64,000 bases of DNA from Streptomyces virginiae (GTDB taxonomy: Bacteria; Actinomycetota; Actinomycetes; Streptomycetales; Streptomycetaceae): contig NZ_JOAK01000008.1 of assembly GCF_000720455.1 (NCBI RefSeq), positions 129,191 through 193,190 on the forward strand. Reading direction: 5' to 3'. The notes under the pieces are model-generated. The model had not been told where the DNA came from. It was given only the letters and a program-made list of their open reading frames with translations, and made no database searches. Position 1 is the first letter of the stretch. Each line of letters starts with the position of its first letter. Made by a program: the position numbers and the translations under genes. Below, in pieces: positions 52,454 to 63,907 of this stretch.

Positions 52454-53706
52454 GTGGTTGGAACCGTCGACACCTATCGAAGAGTCATCGCCCTGACCGG
52501 GCCCCTACTCCCGCTCGTCTCATTCCTCGCCCGACTGCCCGTCGCGATGTCCCAGTTCGGAAGCTTCCTGCTGGTCGCCCAGACCAGCGGCTCCCTGGCC
52601 ACCGCCGGCATCGTCGGAGGGGCGCTCTCCATCGGCCAGGTCCTCTGCGGGCCCGTCCTCGGCTGGCTCGCCGACCGGCACGGCCAGCGGCCCGTCGTCC
52701 TGGCCGCCGCCGCGGTGAACGCCGTCGCCACCGCGGCTCTGGTCGCCGGTGCGCTCACCCACCTCGCGACGCTCCCGCTCGCCGCGGTCGGCGCCGTCAC
52801 CGGCGCCTCCGTGCCGCTGATCGGGCCGCTCGCGCGGACCCGCTCCGTCGCCCTGGCCCACCGCGCCGGGGCCGACGAGGGCGTCGTGGGCGCCGTGCAC
52901 GCCCTCGAAGGCACCCTGGACGAGGTCTCCTTCGTCTTCGGGCCCGCCCTGGTCGGGCTCGCCTCACTGCTCGCGCACCCGGCCTTCGCCCTGGCCGGCG
53001 CGGCCGGCCTCGTCGCCGTCTTCGGCAGCGCCTTCGCCCTGCATCCGACCGCCTCCGTCACCTCCGGGGCGCCGGCGCGTGAGCGGCGGGCGGGCAGCCG
53101 GGTCCGGACGCCCGCCGTGGTCCACGCCGTACGGGGCTCCCTCGCCCTCCAGGGCGTGATGTTCGGCGCCTGCCAGGCCGGCATCACCGCACTCACCATC
53201 CGCCTCGGCGTCCCGGACCAGGCCGCCGTCGTCTACTCCGCGATGGGCGTCGTCAGCGCCGCCGTCGGCCTCGCGCTCGGCGCGCTGCCCGCCCGCTTCG
53301 GTCTGCGGCTGCGCTGGCGGGTGGCGACCGGCGCCGCCCTCGTGCTCTCGGCTCCGCTGCTGGTCACCGACGGCCTGTGGCCGCTGTACGCGGTCGTCAC
53401 CGTGCTCGGGGCCGCCTACGCACCCCACCTGATCACCGCGTTCGCGCTGACCGAGCGGGCCGTGGAACCGGTCCGGCTCGCCACCGCCATGGCCTTCGCC
53501 GCCAGCAGCCTGGTGGCCGGGCAGGCCGCCGCGCTCGTCGTCTCCGGGCGCCTCGCCGAGCGGTACGGCCCCGGCGGGGCCTTCGCCGTGGCCGTGGGGG
53601 CGGCCGCGCTCTGCCTGACCCTCGCCCTCGTCACCCGCGTGCCCGCCGCCCGTACGCCCGCGGCCCAGGGCGCCGAGCCGGCCCTGCCGCCGGTCCCGGA
53701 CCCCGC

Positions 53707-53722
<16 letters not shown>
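52454..53722 (+). CDS. MFS transporter
   Basis: 422 residues with about 12 membrane segments; GTG at 52454. The major-facilitator signature between helices 2 and 3 is readable as GWLADRHGQRPVVLAAAA near residue 75. The pattern (substrate-binding region rich in Ala/Leu, no large loops) suits a drug-exporter-like subfamily, but the substrate is unknown. The gene overlaps the convergent glgX by 16 bases and diverges from treY, so it is not clearly part of trehalose metabolism. Confidence 0.88.
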
Positions 53723-55821
<2,099 letters not shown>

Positions 55822-56107
55822 AGACAACGACTCTTCCCTCGGTGTCGAAAGACGTCCCGGATGATCCGGCTTGGACCGCGTCACTGCCAGATCTTCCCCG
55901 AAAGAGGGGCCGCAAGCGCGGACTTGGGAGTGGTCCTACCGGGTGACCCGCAGACCTGACAGTCGGGTCAGCGGACTGTCCGCGCATCGGATAATGGGTC
56001 AATGGACGGTCCGTGTGAGGGCCATCGGGCTGCACCGGGCCGCGCGCGCGGGATACCCTTCCGTGATCACTGGAGACGGGCGTCCAGACGCAGAAGGCGG
56101 TGCACGG

Positions 56108-57385
56108 GTGAGCTCGGGAGGTCTGGAGCTGCCCCCTGGTGACAGCAGTCACGAGGGTGGCCCGGCGGACGCCCCAGGTGGTGTCCCCGGCGGGGCGCCG
56201 ACGGGGATCCCGGCAGGGGCGGTCTCCCTGGCGGGCGGGCCGGCGGAGGCCGGGAGCGCGCGGGCCGGCGCCGAACTGGACTGGGGCGCGGAGGCCTGGA
56301 GCGAGGTCCGTACCCGGGCGCAGCGGGCGGGCCGGGCGTACATCTGGCTCAACCTGATCGAACAGCGGCTGCGGTCGGTGGTCGGCGCGGTGCTGCGGCC
56401 GATCTACGAACCGGTGCACGGCGGGGACGACTGGGTCGTCGCGGCCGCCGGTCCCGCCGGGCAGGAGTGGGTGCAGCGGGCCGTCGCCGTGCGCGAGGTG
56501 AGCCGGCGCAAGGGCTATCTCCTCGACTCCGCCGACGACAACGTACTGAGCTTCCTGACCCTGCCGCAGCTGCGGGAGCTGATGGTCCAGCACTGGCCCT
56601 GCTTCGAGCCGTACTTCGACGACCGGCGCGAGATCGAGCTGGCCCTGGACGAGCTGGAGGTCACCCGTAACGTCGTCTCCCGCAACCGGGCCCTGTCGCG
56701 GCCCGTGCTGGAACAGGCGGAGCGGGCCTCGGCGCGGCTGCTGGAGGTACTGGGCGGCGGCTCCGGCAGCCCCGCCGCGGACCGGCTGCCGATCGACGCC
56801 GTCGAGGACCTGGTGGGCGACCGGTACGCGGACGTCGTCTCGGTCCACCCGGACCGGGTGCGGCTCCAGCGCAACCTGCCGGCGGAGGACCTCTTCGGCG
56901 GTGCGCGACGGCTCGACGCCATCGGGATAGGGCTCAACCTGCTGGTGCAGAACTTCTCGGGGCGAAGACTCGTCCGGCTGACGGAGGCGGGCTGCCGGGT
57001 GCGGCTGCTGTTCCTGAACCCGGCGAGCAGCGCGGTCAAACGGCGCGAGCGGGAGCTGGGGCTGCGCAAGGGGGAGCTGAGCCGCTCGGTGGAGATGAAC
57101 ATCCTGCACGTGCGGCGGGTCCGGGCGGGGCTGCGGGACCCCTCGCGCTTCGAGATCCACGTCTTCGACGAGACGCCGCGCTTCACCGCCTATCTGGTCG
57201 AGGGGCAGTCCTCGGGGATCGCGGTGGTCCAGTCGTACCTGCGGCGGGCGCGGGGCATGGAATCGCCGGTGCTGGTACTGAGGGGCGGCGGCCGGGGGGT
57301 GCCCAAGGACGCGGACCACGGGCTGTTCGCGACGTACCGGGAGGAATTCGAGTCGATGTGGGAGGACTCCCGCCCGGTGTCGTGA
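56108..57385 (+). CDS. SAV2148-family HEPN-domain protein
   Basis: 425 residues from a GTG at 56108. Residues 1-55 are Gly/Pro/Ala-rich and likely disordered. A helical HEPN-like part (about 65-260; WLNLIEQRLRSVVGAVLRP, DELEVTRNVVSRNRALS) is followed by a C-terminal half resembling a phospholipase-D-like fold (IGIGLNLLVQNFSGRRLVRLTEAGCRVRLLFLNP). HEPN domains are often RNases, but the catalytic R-x4-6-H is not clear (RNVVSRNRA only), so ribonuclease activity is not supported. The family is well conserved in streptomycetes without assigned function. Confidence 0.82.
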   Translation: MSSGGLELPPGDSSHEGGPADAPGGVPGGAPTGIPAGAVSLAGGPAEAGSARAGAELDWGAEAWSEVRTRAQRAGRAYIWLNLIEQRLRSVVGAVLRPIYEPVHGGDDWVVAAAGPAGQEWVQRAVAVREVSRRKGYLLDSADDNVLSFLTLPQLRELMVQHWPCFEPYFDDRREIELALDELEVTRNVVSRNRALSRPVLEQAERASARLLEVLGGGSGSPAADRLPIDAVEDLVGDRYADVVSVHPDRVRLQRNLPAEDLFGGARRLDAIGIGLNLLVQNFSGRRLVRLTEAGCRVRLLFLNPASSAVKRRERELGLRKGELSRSVEMNILHVRRVRAGLRDPSRFEIHVFDETPRFTAYLVEGQSSGIAVVQSYLRRARGMESPVLVLRGGGRGVPKDADHGLFATYREEFESMWEDSRPVS

Positions 57386-57485
57386 GCGCCCGGACCGCCG
57401 CCGCAGGGGCCCGTCGTCGGGCTTGTCAGTGGCCCGTGGCAGGCTGAAACCCGTTGACCGAAGGTGTACGGGGGAGGGACACGGG

Positions 57486-58223
57486 GTGGAGGACCAGCGC
57501 GGTACGGGGGGCTGGCACGGCCGGGTGCTGATCGGGTTCGACCTGGAGACGACCGGCACGGAGCCGGGCGAGTCGAGGATCGTGACGGCGGCCGTGGTCG
57601 AGGTGCGCGGCGGCGCGGTGCACGAACGGCGCGGCTGGCTCGCGGATCCGGGGATACCGATCCCGGAGGGGGCCTCGGCCATCCACGGGATCAGCACCGA
57701 GCGGGCGGTCGCGGAGGGCCGCCCGGTGCGGGAGGTCGCCGACGAGGTCGCGGCGGCACTGGTCGCGCACTGGCGGACGGGAGCGGTGGTCGTCGCGTAC
57801 AACGCGGCCTTCGACCTCACCCTGCTGAGCGCCGAGCTGGCCCGGCACGGGCTGCCCTCGCTGGCCGACCGGCTGGGCGGCGAGGAGACGGGCCCGGTGG
57901 TGGACCCGCTGACCATCGACCGGGCCGTGGACCGCTTCCGGCGCGGCAAGCGGACCCTGGAGGCGGTCTGCGGGGTGTACGGGGTCACCCTGGAGGAGGC
58001 GCACGACGCCGGCGCGGACGCGCTGGCCGCGGTCCACGTCGCTCGCGCGATAGCCGAACGGCACCCGCAGGTGGCCGAGCTGACCCCGGCCGACCTGCAC
58101 GCCCGTCAGGGCACCTGGCACGCCCGCTGGGCCCGCGACTTCCAGTCCTACCTGCGCCGCCAGGGCACCCCGGACGCGGTGATCGACACGGCCTGGCCCC
58201 TGCGCACCCTGGTCCCGGCCTGA
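57486..58223 (+). CDS. DnaQ-like DEDDh 3'-5' exonuclease
   Basis: 245 residues from a GTG at 57486 with GGAGGG ten bases ahead. The three exonuclease motifs of the DEDDh type are in order: GFDLETTGTEPGESRIV (Asp and Glu) near residue 20, AYNAAFDLTLLSAEL (Asp) near 105, and EEAHDAGADALAAVHVAR (His and Asp) near 180. No polymerase or UvrC-like domain is attached, so it is a stand-alone exonuclease of the type used in DNA repair or oligonucleotide degradation. Convergent with the alpha/beta hydrolase after 69 bases. Confidence 0.92.
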   Translation: MEDQRGTGGWHGRVLIGFDLETTGTEPGESRIVTAAVVEVRGGAVHERRGWLADPGIPIPEGASAIHGISTERAVAEGRPVREVADEVAAALVAHWRTGAVVVAYNAAFDLTLLSAELARHGLPSLADRLGGEETGPVVDPLTIDRAVDRFRRGKRTLEAVCGVYGVTLEEAHDAGADALAAVHVARAIAERHPQVAELTPADLHARQGTWHARWARDFQSYLRRQGTPDAVIDTAWPLRTLVPA

Positions 58224-58292
58224 CGGGCCCGCCCGAACGGCCGCGGGCGGACCCCCGGAGACGGGGCAGGGACCAGGCCATGCGGACACGAC

Positions 58293-59078
58293 CTAGCGGT
58301 CGAGGAACGGGGCCAGTGCCGCGGTGAGTTCGGCGGGGGCGTCCAGCGCGATGAGGTGGGCGGCGGTCGGGAACTCGACCAGGGTGGCGCCGTGGATCTC
58401 GGCGGCGTAGCGCCGTGCGATGTCCTGGAAGTCGGCGACGTCGAGCGTGCCGATACCGACCAGGGTGGGGACCGAGATGCCGGACAGGTCGCCCCGCACG
58501 ACTGCCTGGGAGTGCTCGCCGACGACGTCCTGGTTCACCAGCGACGTGCGGATCGGCTCGCGGAGCCGGTCTGCCAGGCCGGTGGGGACGTCGTCCCACG
58601 TGCGGGCCGGCCCGCGCACCCACATGTCCAGGTTCGTGGCGACGGCGGCGTCCAGATCGCCCGCGGCCAGGGCTGCGGTCTCCGCCTCGTCGTACGCGAT
58701 CATCTCGGCGCCCCAGCCGTACCCCGGCCACGGCGCGGCCAGCAGCGCCAGGGAGTGCACCCGGTCCGGATGGGTGAGGGTGAAGTCCACGGCGACGCGG
58801 CCGCCCCAGGAAGCGCCGACGAGGCGGACGCGTTCGTGGCCGAGGTGGTCCAGGAGCCGGCGCAGGTCGTCGGTCTCGCTGAACGCACCGCTCGGCGGAG
58901 CGGACCGTCCGAAGCCGCGCAGGTCGTAGCGGATGACGGTGTGCCGCTCCGCGAGGGCGGGCACGACCGCGTCCCACATGTGGTGGTCGGCGATGCCGGC
59001 GTGCACGAGGACGACGGGCGGTCCGTCGCCGGTGACGACGTAGGAAAGGTGTCCGAGGTCGTCGGAGAGTGTGATCAT
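58293..59078 (-). CDS. Alpha/beta hydrolase
   Basis: 261 residues from the ATG at 59078, about 36 bases inside a longer frame. VVLVHAGIADHHMWDAVV is the oxyanion region, LVGASWGGRVAVDF near residue 95 the nucleophile elbow, GIGTLDVADFQ near 205 the Asp region and FPTAAHLIALDAP near 235 the His. Compact size and no signal: a small cytoplasmic esterase or lactonase. 39 bases separate it from the phosphotransferase gene upstream on the same strand, so the two may be cotranscribed. Confidence 0.85.
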   Translation of the reverse strand: MITLSDDLGHLSYVVTGDGPPVVLVHAGIADHHMWDAVVPALAERHTVIRYDLRGFGRSAPPSGAFSETDDLRRLLDHLGHERVRLVGASWGGRVAVDFTLTHPDRVHSLALLAAPWPGYGWGAEMIAYDEAETAALAAGDLDAAVATNLDMWVRGPARTWDDVPTGLADRLREPIRTSLVNQDVVGEHSQAVVRGDLSGISVPTLVGIGTLDVADFQDIARRYAAEIHGATLVEFPTAAHLIALDAPAELTAALAPFLDR

Positions 59079-59117
59079 CCGCAGATGTTCGCAGGTCGGC
59101 GACTCGCCCACCACCCC

Positions 59118-59981
59118 TTAGAAGGAGTGCCAGCGCGTGCGCGGGTCGCCGCTGCGCAGAGAGGCCACACGGCGGTGGAACTCGGTGCGGGCGGCGGCGT
59201 TGCCGGGTGCGTGCTGGGCGACCCAGGCACAGCTGGCCGTTTCGCGGGCGCCGCGCAGGACCGCGCAGCCCTCCCATTCTCGGACGTCCCAGCCGTACGC
59301 CGCCGCGAAGGCCTCGTACTCCCCGGGAGGCGTGCCGTACCGGTCGCGGGACAGGGCCATCACCACCAGGTCGTGTTCGCGCAGGTCGGCCGAGACGGTC
59401 TCCAGGTCGACCAGGACCGGGCCGTCCGGGCCCACGTGGACGTTGCGCGGCAGGGCGTCGCCGTGGACCGGGCCCGGCGGCAGGTGCGGGGTCAGGGCCG
59501 CCACCTCGTCCGCGTAGGCGTCCCGGCGGGAGCGCAGGTACGCCGCGTCGGCCGGGTCGACGGCGTCCCCCGCCAGTCGCAGCCAGCGTTCGACCCCGCC
59601 CAGCAGTTCCCGCGGCGGCAGGGCGAACGGCGGTTGCGGCAGGGCGTGGACGGCCCGCAGCAGCACCGCGAGGTCCTCGGGCCCGGCGGGCCGCACCGCC
59701 TCCGGGAGCCGGTGCCACAGGGTCAGCGGATGCCCGCCCACCAGCCGCGGCTCCGGCTCGGCCGCGCGGACCGCGGGGACGCCGGACGCGGCGAACCAGC
59801 CGGCCACCGCGAGTTCGCGTTCGGCCCGTTCCAGCAGCGCGGCCTCCCGGCCCACCTTGACCACGAGGTCGCCGACGGCGAACACGGCGTTCTCACCCAG
59901 CGCGAGCAGCGCGGGCCCCGCAGCCCCGGCCCCGGTCAGGCCCGCCGCCGTCAGTACGTCCCTCGCCCGCGCTTCGTCCAT
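59118..59981 (-). CDS. Aminoglycoside-phosphotransferase-fold kinase
   Basis: 287 residues. The APH fold is shown by GDLVVKVGREAALLERAERE near residue 38 (phosphate-binding Lys), HGDALPRNVHVGPDGPVLVDLETV near 172 (catalytic HGD-x4-N and metal DxE) and LREHDLVV near 200. Such proteins phosphorylate drugs, sugars or small metabolites; sequence alone does not tell which. Its stop is TAA, rare in this window. It may form an operon with the hydrolase downstream. Confidence 0.86.
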   Translation of the reverse strand: MDEARARDVLTAAGLTGAGAAGPALLALGENAVFAVGDLVVKVGREAALLERAERELAVAGWFAASGVPAVRAAEPEPRLVGGHPLTLWHRLPEAVRPAGPEDLAVLLRAVHALPQPPFALPPRELLGGVERWLRLAGDAVDPADAAYLRSRRDAYADEVAALTPHLPPGPVHGDALPRNVHVGPDGPVLVDLETVSADLREHDLVVMALSRDRYGTPPGEYEAFAAAYGWDVREWEGCAVLRGARETASCAWVAQHAPGNAAARTEFHRRVASLRSGDPRTRWHSF

Positions 59982-60030
59982 GCCGCTGTTCTACCACCGC
60001 CCGAACGGGCCGGCCGGGGGGAGAGTCCGG

Positions 60031-60957
60031 TCAGAGGGGGTCGCCGAGCGGGCCGTACCGCGCCTGAAGTTCCTTCGCCCAGTGGGCGGCGAAGTCGGGC
60101 CGGGTGCCGTCGGCGTCGGTGAACCCGTACTCCTGGTACAGGCCCCAAGTGGCCAGGGCCCGGCCGGTCCTGGACATGATCCGCGGGTCGGCGGCCAGTG
60201 CCGCGACCGCCCGGCCCAGGTACGCGGGGGATTCGGAGTGGGCGAAGTCCGGGTCCTGCGCCACGCCGTCGCGCCAGTTGCCCTCGGTGACGCCGAAGTG
60301 GTCGAGCATGGCCTCGGACCGCAGGAACCCGGGCGTGATCGCCACGGCGGCGACGCCGTGCGGCTGCAGCTCGGCGGCCTGAGCGAAGGCGAGGCGGATC
60401 ACCGCCGACTTCGCCAGGTCGTAGAAGAACGAGCCGCGGTAGCGGGCGGTGTTGCCGTCGGTGACCTCGACCACCAGGCCGCTCCCGCGGGCGACCATCA
60501 GCGGCAGCGCGTACCGGCTCGTGATCACGTGGGTCTCCACGGCCTGCCGCAGCAGCCGCAGGCCGGTCTCCAAGTCCTGCTCCCACAAGGGGTGTTCCCA
60601 GTCGGTCAGCGGATCTGCGCCCCACACCGAGTTGACCAGGACGTCGAGCCGCCCGTCCTGTTCGGCGGCGATCCGCTCGACGAGGGCCCGGACCTCCTCG
60701 GGACGGCTGTGGTCGGTGCGGACGGGGACGCCCACGCCGCCCGCGGCCGTGATCCGCGCCGCCGTTTCCTCGATCGTCTCCGGGCGGTCCAGGTCCGAGC
60801 GGCCGGAGGCGCTGCTGCGTCCGGTGACGTACACCGTCGCGCCGGCGGAGCCGAGCTCGACCGCGATGCCCCGTCCGCCGCCGCGGGTGCCGCCGGCGAC
60901 CAGGGCCACCTTTCCGGCCAGGGGCTGTCCGGCCGGCGGGCGTGTGTCGGTCGTCAT
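60031..60957 (-). CDS. Short-chain dehydrogenase/reductase with Thr at the catalytic Ser position
   Basis: 308 residues from the ATG at 60957. KVALVAGGTRGGGRGIAVEL holds the cofactor-binding glycines near residue 20, and FFYDLAKSAVIRLA near 195 the Tyr-xxx-Lys. Thirteen residues before the Tyr, where Ser is normal, the chain reads EVTDGN: a Thr, which still has a hydroxyl. NAD(P)-dependent oxidoreductase of unknown substrate. Its start overlaps the tetR stop by four bases (ATGA), so the pair is one operon, presumably controlled by the palindrome upstream of tetR. Confidence 0.88.
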   Translation of the reverse strand: MTTDTRPPAGQPLAGKVALVAGGTRGGGRGIAVELGSAGATVYVTGRSSASGRSDLDRPETIEETAARITAAGGVGVPVRTDHSRPEEVRALVERIAAEQDGRLDVLVNSVWGADPLTDWEHPLWEQDLETGLRLLRQAVETHVITSRYALPLMVARGSGLVVEVTDGNTARYRGSFFYDLAKSAVIRLAFAQAAELQPHGVAAVAITPGFLRSEAMLDHFGVTEGNWRDGVAQDPDFAHSESPAYLGRAVAALAADPRIMSRTGRALATWGLYQEYGFTDADGTRPDFAAHWAKELQARYGPLGDPL

Positions 60958-61571
60958 GATTCCTCCGTTTCGCGGGGGTGGCGGCGGGGCGGGAGATGGG
61001 GGAGCAGTACGGCGTCGAGTTCCCGGCGCAGCCGCTGGGCGAGGCCGCCGCGGCGTTCGACGGCCCAGGACAGGCCCGCGCCGGCGGTGATCGCCTGCAC
61101 GGTGCCGGCCAGCGCCGCGACATCGGTCCCGGCGCGGAGCTCGCCCGCGTCGGCGGCCTCCGCCAGCAGTGCCTCGATCGCCCGCCGCTGGGCCCGGTGT
61201 ACGGCCAGGGCGCGTTCGTACAGCTGCGGATCGGTGAGGTCCGTACACAGGAAGGCCAGGTGGTGGGCGAAGCTCTCCGGCGTGTCCATGCCGGCCAGGT
61301 TCTGCGACGTCAGCGCCGCCAGGGCGTCGAGCGCGGTGGTCCCGGCGTCCCGCACCCGCCCGGCCGCCTCGCCCGCTTCCTTCGCGGACCGGTCGGCCAG
61401 CGCCAGCAGCAGACCGCGCTTGGAGCCGAAGCGCTGCACCAGGGTGCCGGGCACCAGGCCGACCTCGCGGGCCACGGCCGCCAGGGTGAGCCCCGTCGGC
61501 CCCACCCGGCCCATGACCCGGGCCGTGGCCTGCAGGATCACCGCGTCCTCGATGCCGCGCGGGCGTGCCAC
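60954..61571 (-). CDS. TetR-family repressor
   Basis: 205 residues from a GTG at 61571 behind GAGGAGGT. The N-terminal helix-turn-helix of TetR proteins is clear (ILQATARVMGRVGPTGLTLAAVAREVGLVPGTLVQRFGS, residues about 8-47); the remaining helical part binds an unknown ligand. A 26-base perfect palindrome lies directly before its ribosome-binding site, so the protein should repress itself and the SDR. The FUSC exporter gene starts on the other side of the palindrome, divergent, and is a likely target as well. Confidence 0.92.
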   Translation of the reverse strand: MARPRGIEDAVILQATARVMGRVGPTGLTLAAVAREVGLVPGTLVQRFGSKRGLLLALADRSAKEAGEAAGRVRDAGTTALDALAALTSQNLAGMDTPESFAHHLAFLCTDLTDPQLYERALAVHRAQRRAIEALLAEAADAGELRAGTDVAALAGTVQAITAGAGLSWAVERRGGLAQRLRRELDAVLLPHLPPRRHPRETEES

Positions 61572-61588
61572 GACCGGCCACCTCCTCA

Positions 61589-61614
61589 TTAATGAATGCC
61601 TGTTCATTCATTAA
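61589..61614. promoter_or_regulatory. Palindromic TetR operator
   Basis: TTAATGAATG (61589-61598), a six-base spacer, CATTCATTAA (61605-61614): ten-base perfect inverted repeats, strikingly A/T-rich for this genome. It lies 18 bases before the tetR GTG, across its probable promoter, and about 75 to 90 bases from the divergent FUSC start. This is the form expected for an autoregulatory TetR site controlling both directions. Confidence 0.85.
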
Positions 61615-61687
61615 ACCTTCCGGCCGGCCGGTGCGGCAAGCCCGGCCGCGGGTGGTGGCTTGCGGTGGCCGGCCCGATGCTGGAGTG

Positions 61688-63907
61688 GTGGGTGCCGAAA
61701 AAGACGTGAGCGCAGGCCGCGGCCCCAGCAGCGTGGCGCGACGCGCTATCCGCACCACCCTCTGCGCGTGCGGAGCGTTCTACGTGTGCCTGTACGGGCT
61801 GGACCAGCCCGTGGCGGCGACGTACGCGCTCTTCGCGGTGGTCTCGATGGCGGCCCTCTCCCGCATCCCCGGCACCGGCGACCAGCGGGCGGCCGTCCTG
61901 GCAAGGACCCTGCCGGTGGTGTGGCTGCTGCTCACCGCCGGCACCTTCCTCGCGGTACGGACCTGGACCGCCGTGGCCGGCATGCTGGTCATCGGCTTCG
62001 CCATCGCCTTCGTGGCCGCGGCCGGACCCCGGGCGGCGGGGGCCGCCCCCGGGCTGCAACTGCTCTACATCCTGCCGTGCTTCCCGCCCTACGCGCCCGA
62101 CACCCTCGGCGCACGGCTGGGGGGCGCGACCTTCGGTCTGGTCCTGCTCGTCCTCGCCGAGAAGTTCGTCCTGCCCGAGCCGCGCGGCACCACCTACCGG
62201 GAGCTGGCCGCCGGGGCGGCCGCCACCGCCGCCCGCTTCGCCGCCGAGCTGGGCCGCGCCCCGTACACGTTGCCCGCGGCCGAGGTGGAGACCGCCCGGA
62301 AGGTCGGCGAGTCGCTGCGCCCCCTGCACGTGGAGGAGGCCGAACGCCCCGCCGGGCCCGGCCTGCGCGACCGCGCCCTCGCCCACACCGGCCTGGGAGC
62401 GCGCACGCTGCTCGGGCGGCTGGTGGTTCTGCCCCCGCCCCCCGCGGGGCAGCCGCCGGTGAAGACCGGACTGGAGCTGCTGGAGGCCGTCGGCCGGTCC
62501 GCCGCCGAGACCGGAGCCCTGCTGGCCGGGACGGGGCGCGCGACCGACGAGGCCGACGCCCTGCGGCGACTGCGGGAAGAGGTGAGGGAAGCGGCCGCGC
62601 GGGAGCCGCAGCCGGTGACCGAGGTGCGCGGCCGCCGCAGGGCGGCCCTGCTGGAGGTGGCGGACGCCGCCGTGGCCTTCGCGACCGCGGCCGAGCTGGC
62701 GGTCCGGGGCCGGCGCGCCCCGCTCCCGGCGGGGACCGACTCCGGCCGGTTCTGGTACGCGGGCCGGCGGGCGCCCCGCCTGTGGTGGCACCGGTTGGCG
62801 GCGCACGCCGGGCCCCGCTCCGTGCACTTCCAGAACGCCGTCCGGATCAGCCTCGCCCTCGCGGTCGTGCGCACGATCGCCGGCGTGGAGTCGCTGCCCC
62901 ACGGCTTCTGGGCGATGCTGGCCGTCCTCAGCCTGACCCGGACCACGGTCTCCCAGACGAAGGCGACCGTCCGCCAGGCGCTCGCCGGAACCCTGCTCGG
63001 CGCGCTCCTGGCCGCCGGAGTCCTGGCCCTCGTCGGCGGCCACACCACCGTCTACGCCGTCATCCTGCCGCTGGTGATGCTCGTCGCCTTCACGGTGGGG
63101 CCGGTCCGGGGCGTGGGCTGGGCCCAGGGCATGTTCACCCTCGTCGTGTCCTTCGTCTTCGCGCAGCTGGCGCCCGTGACCTGGCGACTGGCCGGGGTCC
63201 GGCTCATGGACGTGATCATCGGCAGCACGATCGGGGTCGTGTTCGGGCTGCTCGCCTGGCCGCGGGGAGCGCAGTCCGAGCTGCACCGCGCGGTCGCGGT
63301 GCTGCTGGCGCGGGAGGCCGAGACGGTCGAGAGGACCACGGCCGCGGTGGTCGCCGGCAGGCGTGACACCGCCCCCGACGACCACGCGCTCCAGCTCGCG
63401 CTCTCGCTGGCGGAGAGTGCCTACGCGCAGCGCCAGAGCGAGCCGCGGGCGCCGGTGGCCGGTGCGCCCGACTGGCAGGCGGCCATGATCACGGGCCATC
63501 ACGTGCTCTGGGGCTCCCGGAGGCTGCTCGCACGCGCCGGACCCGACCTCGGGCCGGGCAACGGGGAGCGGCTCAGCGGCCGGGCGGACGGTGTGGCCGC
63601 CGGGATGCGGGGTGCGGCGCAGTGGGCGGCCACGATCCCGTCGGCGGACGGGGCGCACGGCGACGGGCCCGCAACCGTCGGGGCGGCCGCCGATCCGACG
63701 GCCGGAGCGGCCGGCGTGGCGCAGGTGCCGGAGGTCGTCGCCCCGTCGGAGTTCTTCGCCGCCCAGACCTGGCTCGACTCGCTCACCCTCGACGTCGAGC
63801 GGGTGCTGGCGCCCTGCCGCGCCCCCGCCCCGGCCGACCCCGCCGGCGCGGCCCGGCCCCCGGACCCGCCCGCCTCCCCGGGCACCTCGGGTGGTCCGCC
63901 GTCCTAA
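61688..63907 (+). CDS. FUSC-family membrane protein
   Basis: About 739 residues; GTGs at 61685, 61688 and 61706 are possible starts and none has an ideal Shine-Dalgarno. Two hydrophobic halves, each with several membrane helices (AATYALFAVVSMAALSRIPG to GGATFGLVLLVLAEKFVL; ISLALAVVRTIAGVES to IIGSTIGVVFGLLAW), flank long cytoplasmic helical regions. This is the fusaric-acid-resistance layout, used by aromatic acid exporters such as AaeB. It is divergent from the tetR gene and shares its palindrome. The stop TAA lies next to the IS-like end and may form part of its target-site duplication. Confidence 0.85.
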   Translation: MGAEKDVSAGRGPSSVARRAIRTTLCACGAFYVCLYGLDQPVAATYALFAVVSMAALSRIPGTGDQRAAVLARTLPVVWLLLTAGTFLAVRTWTAVAGMLVIGFAIAFVAAAGPRAAGAAPGLQLLYILPCFPPYAPDTLGARLGGATFGLVLLVLAEKFVLPEPRGTTYRELAAGAAATAARFAAELGRAPYTLPAAEVETARKVGESLRPLHVEEAERPAGPGLRDRALAHTGLGARTLLGRLVVLPPPPAGQPPVKTGLELLEAVGRSAAETGALLAGTGRATDEADALRRLREEVREAAAREPQPVTEVRGRRRAALLEVADAAVAFATAAELAVRGRRAPLPAGTDSGRFWYAGRRAPRLWWHRLAAHAGPRSVHFQNAVRISLALAVVRTIAGVESLPHGFWAMLAVLSLTRTTVSQTKATVRQALAGTLLGALLAAGVLALVGGHTTVYAVILPLVMLVAFTVGPVRGVGWAQGMFTLVVSFVFAQLAPVTWRLAGVRLMDVIIGSTIGVVFGLLAWPRGAQSELHRAVAVLLAREAETVERTTAAVVAGRRDTAPDDHALQLALSLAESAYAQRQSEPRAPVAGAPDWQAAMITGHHVLWGSRRLLARAGPDLGPGNGERLSGRADGVAAGMRGAAQWAATIPSADGAHGDGPATVGAAADPTAGAAGVAQVPEVVAPSEFFAAQTWLDSLTLDVERVLAPCRAPAPADPAGAARPPDPPASPGTSGGPPS

